Shown here: positions 5,405-9,237 of the stretch, piece by piece
Layout of the letters: the number at the start of each line of letters is the position of its first letter
Position numbering within the stretch: the stretch's first letter is position 1
Source of the DNA: Oscillospiraceae bacterium
GTDB lineage: Bacteria; Bacillota; Clostridia; Oscillospirales; Oscillospiraceae
Length of the DNA: 9,237 nucleotides
Direction of reading: 5' to 3'
Assembly (NCBI GenBank): GCA_017435245.1
Contig: JAFSFK010000104.1
Span: 1 to 9,237, forward strand
The notes under the pieces: generated by a model
What the model was told of the DNA's origin: nothing
Database searches by the model: none
What the model saw: the letters and a program-made list of their open reading frames with translations, nothing else
Translations under genes and position numbers: made by a program

Positions 5405-8146
5405 TTAGGTCGCAGGCGCTACAGTAGGACCGGGAGCAGGCTCGGTAGGCTTGTTGGCCTCCTCCTCTGCCTTCTGCTTCTCGTAATCCTCCCAGGCCTT
5501 TGGTGTGTGGACAGGACAAATCACATACGGCGCACTCTTCCACTGACTCAGGCCGCCGCCAATACCGTTAAAGGTCGCATCACCGCCACCGCTGCCGATC
5601 AGGTAAATATAATTGTTCTGACGCATCTGGGAATTCATATAACCACCGGGACTGAGGATATAGTTCAGATCACTCTGGGTCACCTTCAAAAGTCCCACGC
5701 TAGAAATAGACACAGAGGAATCCACTTCGGAAAACTTCTTGCAGTACTCCGTTGCCACACCGCCGCCGGAGCAATAGTCCACGATCACGTGCTTACTACA
5801 GGAATAACCGGAACGGTCCTCGGGATACACAGGAGCACTTTCCACACGGGAGATCTCACGGATATCCGCACTGCAGGCAGATGTTGCGTAGCCCATAGAG
5901 TCACAGCACATAGATACCCACACCATATTGGAATCGTCATACACAGCTTCAGTCTCAATTCCATCGTGGACCTTGCTCATAACCCGGTTAAACAGAACAG
6001 CGGAGGGGTTGTTGCAATACAGAGGACGAATCTGGGCAGGATTATCAAAGCCGCACCAGACTGCTGCAGTATACTCAGAAGTATAACCACAGTACCATCT
6101 GTCCTTATTGTCACCGGTAGTACCGGTCTTGCCGGCAGTCTGAATACCGCTCAGGTCCGCTTCACGGCCGGTGCCGCTGGCAGTAGCACGGTACAGGCAA
6201 ATATTCACATAATCCACGGTCTTCTGGCTGAGGATCTGCTCCTGCTCCTGGGTGTTGTCCAGAACCAGGTTGCCATCACTGTCATAAACCTTGGTAAAGG
6301 TTCTCGCAGCACGGAATACACCGTCGTTGGGGAATGTGGCAAAAGCTGTTGCCATATCCCGAACCCGCACACCCCAGGTCTGAGCGCCAATGGCCAGAGG
6401 ACCGATTGCAATATCGGAATGCTCGTAACCGGTAGAGTCTATATAGCTGTCCACCAGCGTGGAAAGACGGAATTTATCTCTGGCAAATTCAAAGCAGTAG
6501 TTCATACCAGCCTTTTCCAGCGTATTGGATGCCACAGCATTCACAGAGGATACGATGCCCCAATAGACGGTCTTGCCGTAGTCATATACACGGTCATCGT
6601 TCAGCGGGTACGGTCCGCTGAGATAAACTGTAGGCATATCCCGGATAACAGTAGCCGGTGTGATCACGCCGGCCTCAAAGGCAGGAGCATATACAGACAA
6701 AGGCTTGATGGAGGAGCCGGACTGCAGCTTTGCATCCACGGCACGGTTCCAGTTGTCAAAGCCTTCCTTCTCACCAACACCACCCACAAGCGCAACGATA
6801 TCACCGGTGTCATTATCGATAATGACCATAGCGGACTGCAGCTGCTGACCGCCACGGACAGAAGGAATATTGTCGAGATTCGTATAGGTCTCATCCAGCT
6901 TACGCTGAACATCCATATCCAGACAGGTGTAAATATGATAACCGCTGCGCTGGATCTTACGGGTATAGAGTTCCTTCGTAGTGGAATTCCACGCCATACC
7001 GTCCTGCTCCGCCAGAGCCTGGGCCACGTCCTCCAGAACCGTTTCTGCATACCAGGAGTAGTAGGTCTGGGATGCGTCGGCATTCACAGGTGCCTCGTGG
7101 CCGCACACAGGGCAGTAGATCAGATTGCCTTCCGTATAGAAGCTGCTGCGAATATCCTTAAAGCCGCAGGCAGGATTGCCGCAAGTGGTCATACGGTCCT
7201 CCTCGGCAATGCTGGACTTTAACACCAGCTCCTGCCGAATGGCTTCGTCATACTCATCCTGGGTGATCCACTCGTAATTCAGCATTGCCTGCAGAACCAG
7301 TGTCTGACGGTACTTGTTGCGTTCTCTGCCGTCCATAGGTTCGCCGTTATAGGTAAACACATCATCACTGTAAGGATCAAACAAAGAGGGGTTGTTGGTA
7401 ATACAGATCAGGCTGGCGCATTCCGCCAGTGTAAGCTTCTCCAGTTCCTTACCGAAATAACTGGCTGCTGCGCTGCGGACACCACGGCAGTTCTGACCCA
7501 GGTAGATGACATTCAGGTACATCTCCATAATGGTCTGCTTGTCATAAGACTTTTCCAACTGGATGGCACGGAAGATCTCCAGCACCTTACGCTGTACAGT
7601 AATATCATCCGCACTATCGTCCTCGCTGAGAAGGACATTCTTGATCAACTGCTGAGTAATGCTGGAGCCACCAACGGAAGAGTCACCAAAGAACATTCTG
7701 GCCGTTGCCTTGATCGTTGTGATCCAGTCAACGCCCTGATGCTCATAAAAACGGTGGTCTTCGATTGCAACCGCCGCATGGATCAAATCCTCAGGGATAT
7801 CCTCATAGGAAGCCCACTGGCTGCTGGTCTCGGCATAAATGCTCTGGTACAGCTGAATCTCTCCGCCGTGATCCACATAGTACATATAGGAGTTCTGCTC
7901 GTGGTCGTAACCTTCCATAATGGCATCCATCTCTGCGTCAGGAAGGATATCATCCTGCAGGTAGTCACCCAATATGCCTACAAACACAAACAGGCATACG
8001 ACAACGATCATCAGAACCGTAGCTGCGGCACCCACCGCTACTTTAAAGGCTGTAAACAGGACCATCCAAATTCTGTAAAGCATTTTAAGGATCCAGTGGG
8101 GATTCCAATCCTGCTTTGGTGCGTCCTTCTTCTTTTTAAAAAGCAT
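5405..8146 (-). CDS. Class A penicillin-binding protein (bifunctional GT51 transglycosylase / transpeptidase)
   Basis: A 913-aa membrane-anchored enzyme that polymerises glycan strands from lipid II and cross-links the peptides outside the membrane. Order (M at 8146 as residue 1): a short Lys-rich cytoplasmic N-terminus, one membrane anchor (about 36-60), a GT51 domain (about 100-285) with catalytic E129 in VAIEDHRFYEHQGVD and SSITQQLIKN, then a Cys4 insertion C322-x4-C327-x17-C345-x2-C348. The transpeptidase domain (about 435-730) has catalytic S478 in SSIK (K481), SVN at 534-536 and KTGT at 673-676. A C-terminal extension has further cysteines and a Pro/Glu/Thr tail (KPTEPAPGP). ATG 8146 is preferred to ATG 8161 because GGAGGT (8159-8154) stands 7 nt before it; the upstream ATG overlaps that site. 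All catalytic motifs are intact. The gene is first in the minus-strand operon. Confidence 0.95.
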   Translation of the reverse strand: MLFKKKKDAPKQDWNPHWILKMLYRIWMVLFTAFKVAVGAAATVLMIVVVCLFVFVGILGDYLQDDILPDAEMDAIMEGYDHEQNSYMYYVDHGGEIQLYQSIYAETSSQWASYEDIPEDLIHAAVAIEDHRFYEHQGVDWITTIKATARMFFGDSSVGGSSITQQLIKNVLLSEDDSADDITVQRKVLEIFRAIQLEKSYDKQTIMEMYLNVIYLGQNCRGVRSAAASYFGKELEKLTLAECASLICITNNPSLFDPYSDDVFTYNGEPMDGRERNKYRQTLVLQAMLNYEWITQDEYDEAIRQELVLKSSIAEEDRMTTCGNPACGFKDIRSSFYTEGNLIYCPVCGHEAPVNADASQTYYSWYAETVLEDVAQALAEQDGMAWNSTTKELYTRKIQRSGYHIYTCLDMDVQRKLDETYTNLDNIPSVRGGQQLQSAMVIIDNDTGDIVALVGGVGEKEGFDNWNRAVDAKLQSGSSIKPLSVYAPAFEAGVITPATVIRDMPTVYLSGPYPLNDDRVYDYGKTVYWGIVSSVNAVASNTLEKAGMNYCFEFARDKFRLSTLVDSYIDSTGYEHSDIAIGPLAIGAQTWGVRVRDMATAFATFPNDGVFRAARTFTKVYDSDGNLVLDNTQEQEQILSQKTVDYVNICLYRATASGTGREADLSGIQTAGKTGTTGDNKDRWYCGYTSEYTAAVWCGFDNPAQIRPLYCNNPSAVLFNRVMSKVHDGIETEAVYDDSNMVWVSMCCDSMGYATSACSADIREISRVESAPVYPEDRSGYSCSKHVIVDYCSGGGVATEYCKKFSEVDSSVSISSVGLLKVTQSDLNYILSPGGYMNSQMRQNNYIYLIGSGGGDATFNGIGGGLSQWKSAPYVICPVHTPKAWEDYEKQKAEEEANKPTEPAPGPTVAPAT

Positions 8147-8151
8147 ATCTA

Positions 8152-8220
8152 TTACCTCCATCGCAGCAGCAATTCGCCGCCGTGGTCAACAAGTAATTTC
8201 ATCGCCACGCATAAACGCAT
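8152..8220 (-). CDS. Possible leader peptide (uORF) ahead of the PBP gene
   Basis: An ATG at 8220-8218 opens 22 sense codons ending in TAA at 8154-8152, directly in the PBP Shine-Dalgarno region (GGAGG-TAA) and 5 nt before the PBP start. The peptide begins MRLCVAMKLL, ends ELLLRWR, and is rich in Leu and basic residues. With the promoter at 8236-8244, transcription would start near 8229, leaving only about 9 nt of leader and a weak GAG. An internal ATG (8202-8200) gives a 16-residue version. It may be a chance ORF; the evidence is its position, not its composition. Confidence 0.25.
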   Translation of the reverse strand: MRLCVAMKLLVDHGGELLLRWR

Positions 8221-8235
8221 AGCTTTACTCGTATG

Positions 8236-8264
8236 ATTATAGCATACCCCAAGCAAAAACGAAA
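8236..8264 (-). promoter_or_regulatory. Extended -10 promoter for the PBP-methyltransferase-ecf-truA operon
   Basis: Read on the minus strand, a perfect TATAAT (8241-8236) is preceded by TG one base upstream (TGCTATAAT, 8244-8236), an extended -10 element. The -35 region at 17-nt spacing (TTTCGT, 8264-8259) is a poor match, which an extended -10 can compensate for. The predicted start near 8229 gives a leader of about 83 nt before the PBP gene. No other convincing promoter was seen between the PBP gene and truA. Confidence 0.65.
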
Positions 8265-8306
8265 GACTTATTTTTACAACAAATTTTTAATATTCTTTTA
8301 ACCCGG

Positions 8307-8315
8307 TGGGATACT
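8307..8315 (+). promoter_or_regulatory. Weak candidate promoter for the small BofC-like gene
   Basis: TGGGATACT (8307-8315) resembles an extended -10 (TG-n-GATACT), 33 nt before the ATG at 8348. The -35 position (TTAATA, 8287-8292) is poor. A sporulation sigma factor may be used instead, but I cannot assign one by eye. Confidence 0.25.
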
Positions 8316-8347
8316 AACCCCACACCACCACAACGGGGAGATTGGCT

Positions 8348-8566
8348 ATGAAAAGATTTATAATATTCGCAATGCTGCTCAGCCTTTATCTTGGAACGCA
8401 CAACGGCTATTTAGCGCTTTGGGACACAGGCATCGAAAAACCTGTAAAAGTTTTTCCTTACAGCAGTGCGGTTTATCCCAAAATCGACCAGCAAGCACTA
8501 AAAAGCGGGATCCCCATCAACTCCCCTGCCGATATGAAAGATTTACTGCAAGATTTTTTATCATAG
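8348..8566 (+). CDS. Small exported or membrane-anchored protein resembling the BofC C-terminal domain
   Basis: A 72-aa protein. Residues 1-17 (MKRFIIFAMLLSLYLGT) form a short positively charged then hydrophobic segment, so it is probably exported or anchored by an uncleaved signal. The remainder, NGYLALWD followed by EKPVKVFP, then DQQALKSGIPINS and DLLQDFLS, resembles the small domain at the C-terminus of BofC and related Clostridia proteins (pattern: G-x-I-A-V-F, then P-x-x-DQ-x-x-L-x-x-GI-x-I-x-S, then L-x-x-LLEDY-S). In BofC that domain belongs to a forespore inhibitor of the SpoIVB/SigK checkpoint. This protein has only the domain, so function cannot be transferred. ATG 8348 has GGGGAG (8335-8340) at 7-nt spacing; a TTG two codons earlier is disfavoured. 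It is divergent from the PBP operon and upstream of the DUF1292 gene. Resemblance is from memory and should be tested by profile search. Confidence 0.75.
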   Translation: MKRFIIFAMLLSLYLGTHNGYLALWDTGIEKPVKVFPYSSAVYPKIDQQALKSGIPINSPADMKDLLQDFLS

Positions 8567-8585
8567 CTTCCCCTCGTAATTTCTC

Positions 8586-8614
8586 TTGATTTTCTCATTG
8601 GTAGCCATTAGAAT
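8586..8614 (+). promoter_or_regulatory. Sigma-A-like promoter for the DUF1292 gene
   Basis: TTGATT (8586-8591) and TAGAAT (8609-8614) are separated by exactly 17 nt, matching the -35 and -10 consensus at 4/6 and 5/6. Transcription would start near 8621, giving a short leader to the AGGAGG site (8631-8636). It may also drive the non-coding RNA that follows the gene. Confidence 0.65.
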
Positions 8615-8631
8615 ATAGCTAAAGAAAATCA
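8587..8631. repeat. 9-bp inverted repeat bracketing the DUF1292 promoter
   Basis: TGATTTTCT (8587-8595) and AGAAAATCA (8623-8631) are perfect inverted copies separated by 27 nt. The left arm covers most of the -35 hexamer. The right arm lies at the predicted transcription start and touches the ribosome binding site. It could be an operator for a dimeric repressor or chance AT-rich symmetry. Confidence 0.35.
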
Positions 8632-8645
8632 GGAGGTTACCCGGT

Positions 8646-8921
8646 ATGTCCAATGAATACGGCTCTGACTATATTACTATCGTAGATGAGGACGGTACAG
8701 AATTTGAGCTGGAAGTCCTGACCACTATTGAGTATAACGGAAGCGAATACCTGGCCGTGACCCTCGCCGGTCTGGATGAGGATCAGGATGCTCAAGTGGA
8801 TCTTCTGAAATCTGTAGATGAGGACGGCGAAAGCATCCTCTGTGCCATCGAGGATGAGGCAGAATACGAGGCTGTCTATTCACTGATGATGGATACCCTC
8901 TACGAAGAGGAAGAAGAATAA
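8646..8921 (+). CDS. DUF1292 (YrzB-like) small acidic protein
   Basis: A 91-aa cytoplasmic protein of the DUF1292 family, function unknown. About one third of the residues are Asp or Glu, with a single Lys (K55), no Arg or His, and an EEEEE C-terminus. The family pattern is visible: IVDEDGTEFELEVLTTIEYNG, then EYLAVTL, then a SVDEDGES block and an EDEAEYEAV helix. The ATG at 8646 follows AGGAGG (8631-8636) at 9-nt spacing. In many Firmicutes yrzB-type genes sit beside ruvX (yrrK) and ireB (UPF0297); those partners are not here. The stop codon is one base before the first paired base of the structured RNA, and no terminator separates them. Confidence 0.9.
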   Translation: MSNEYGSDYITIVDEDGTEFELEVLTTIEYNGSEYLAVTLAGLDEDQDAQVDLLKSVDEDGESILCAIEDEAEYEAVYSLMMDTLYEEEEE

Positions 8922-9155
8922 GCAAGCCGCCTGCTTGGTGCGTAGCGTGTCCTTTTGGACCCACATCATTTATAAGGGATGTTAGACTTCCTTTCCGGAT
9001 TGTAGACCTCCCGCCTGCGCTTTGACGTACGGTGGACGTTGGGAACAGCTAAGGACTGGAGCGGCAACCCACCTGCCATTTCGTGCAGGTCATAATCGGA
9101 TGCGTTACGGCTAAAGCGGGTCTTGGCGTGGGGAGTTCGCTCCCCACGTTTTTTA
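8922..9155 (+). ncRNA. Structured non-coding RNA, probably raiA-motif (ARRPOF) class
   Basis: No convincing ORF occupies this stretch, but it is densely structured. A closing helix joins the ends: CAAG+CCGC (8923-8930) pairs with GCGG+CTTG (9116-9119 and 9122-9125) with a 2-nt bulge. A second long-range helix is CGTAGCG (8941-8947) with CGTTACG (9103-9109). Local hairpins are GTCC-TTTT-GGAC (8949-8960), ACATC/GATGT (8963-8967/8978-8982) with loop ATTTATAAGG, ACGT/ACGT (9025-9028/9036-9039), and ACCTGC/GCAGGT (9071-9076/9085-9090). A further possible pairing is TCCTT (8989-8993) with AAGGA (9051-9055). The closed multibranch core of about 205 nt, followed at once by a terminator, fits the raiA RNA motif known from Firmicutes and Actinobacteria, whose function is unresolved. 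The rod-like 6S fold is not evident. The existence of a structured RNA is much firmer than its class. Confidence 0.7.
9127..9154 (+). terminator. Rho-independent terminator of the non-coding RNA
   Basis: A perfect 9-bp GC-rich stem, CGTGGGGAG / CTCCCCACG (9127-9135 and 9140-9148), with a TTCG loop, is followed immediately by six Ts (9149-9154). It begins 2 nt after the closing helix of the RNA, so it defines the 3' end of the DUF1292/RNA transcription unit. Confidence 0.93.
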
Positions 9156-9165
9156 TATGGTAAAA

Positions 9166-9189
9166 GCTCCGGCGGTTTCCCGCCGGAGC
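9166..9189 (-). terminator. GC-rich hairpin, probable terminator of a minus-strand gene entering from the right
   Basis: A perfect 10-bp stem GCTCCGGCGG / CCGCCGGAGC (9166-9175 and 9180-9189) with a 4-nt loop. Read on the minus strand it is preceded by AAAATG and followed by TTTT (9165-9162), the usual intrinsic-terminator layout. On the plus strand the following CATTTTATT is a weaker T-tract, so it may be bidirectional. The minus strand at 9237-9210 is open for eight codons (ending KPMNIG, then TAA), compatible with the end of a gene beyond the window, but too short to call. Confidence 0.7.
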
Positions 9190-9237
9190 CATTTTATTGG
9201 GTCATGCTGTTAACCGATGTTCATCGGCTTAGTGGAA
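9190..9237. other. Window-edge sequence with no callable gene
   Basis: No ribosome binding site or complete ORF is seen. A short dyad CCGATG-TT-CATCGG (9214-9227) lies in the possible minus-strand C-terminal coding end described with the preceding hairpin; whether it is structural or coding cannot be decided here. Confidence 0.3.

Noticed and set aside
5507..7222. 571-aa plus-strand open frame
   Set aside because: Lies wholly antisense to the PBP gene, which has all catalytic motifs. The translation is His/Thr/Ile-rich with no recognisable domain and no ribosome binding site.
8922..9126. 6S RNA (ssrS)
   Set aside because: 6S RNA is a long rod with a central bubble, formed by near-continuous pairing of the two halves. 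Here the pairing is a multibranch pattern with several independent hairpins. Not fully excluded without a covariance-model search.
8922..9155. SRP RNA, tmRNA, RNase P RNA or a cis-acting riboswitch
   Set aside because: No SRP GGAA-type domain sequence, no tmRNA tRNA-like end, no recognisable RNase P core, and no same-strand gene start follows the terminator within the window.
9198..9237. Start of a plus-strand gene at the right edge (ATG near 9204)
   Set aside because: No ribosome binding site precedes it and only about 11 codons are visible.
1..9237. Defence system, toxin-antitoxin, phage, insertion sequence or CRISPR array
   Set aside because: Both strands were read for repeats, transposase motifs and known small-module pairs; none were found. 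The protein genes are ordinary housekeeping or small conserved families.

Overview
The window looks like a low-to-mid-GC Gram-positive (Firmicutes) chromosome, most likely class Clostridia and probably an Oscillospiraceae/Ruminococcaceae-type gut anaerobe. The reasons are a ClpE-type zinc-finger Clp ATPase, a DUF1292 protein, a BofC-like small protein, strong AGGAGG-type ribosome binding sites, and the ecfA1-ecfA2-ecfT-truA gene order. The genus is inference; nothing here fixes it.

Region 1 (1-8146) is all on the minus strand. In transcription order it reads: class A penicillin-binding protein (8146-5405), a class I SAM-dependent methyltransferase of the RlmI/COG1092 type (5394-4528), energy-coupling-factor ATPases ecfA1 (4499-3651) and ecfA2 (3601-2738), the ECF transmembrane protein ecfT (2745-1939), tRNA pseudouridine synthase truA (1931-1158), and the first 339 codons of a clpE-type AAA+ unfoldase that runs off the left edge (1018-1). 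Spacing from the PBP gene to truA is tight (at most 49 nt, with one 8-nt overlap), so these six genes probably form one operon. It starts at an extended -10 promoter at 8236-8244. clpE has its own probable promoter (1120-1149) and a leader with two hairpins.

Region 2 (8147-8347) is a divergent intergenic region. The PBP leader contains a possible 22-codon upstream ORF whose stop codon lies inside the PBP ribosome binding region.

Region 3 (8348-9155) is on the plus strand: a 72-aa secreted or membrane-anchored protein resembling the BofC C-terminal domain, a very acidic 91-aa DUF1292 protein with a good sigma-A-like promoter, and, starting one base after its stop codon, a structured non-coding RNA of about 205 nt. 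The RNA has paired 5' and 3' ends and several internal hairpins, and ends in a strong UUCG-loop terminator (9127-9154). Size, complexity and sequence character suggest the raiA-motif (ARRPOF) class; 6S RNA was considered and is less likely. This is the most interesting element in the window.

Region 4 (9156-9237) holds a second GC-rich hairpin, best read as the terminator of a minus-strand gene entering from the right, and no complete gene.

Functionally, the minus-strand block combines cell-wall synthesis, RNA modification and the shared energizing module for vitamin or metal uptake. No ECF substrate-binding S component is in the window, as expected for group II ECF systems whose S components are scattered. 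No tRNA, rRNA, CRISPR array, insertion sequence or phage gene was seen.
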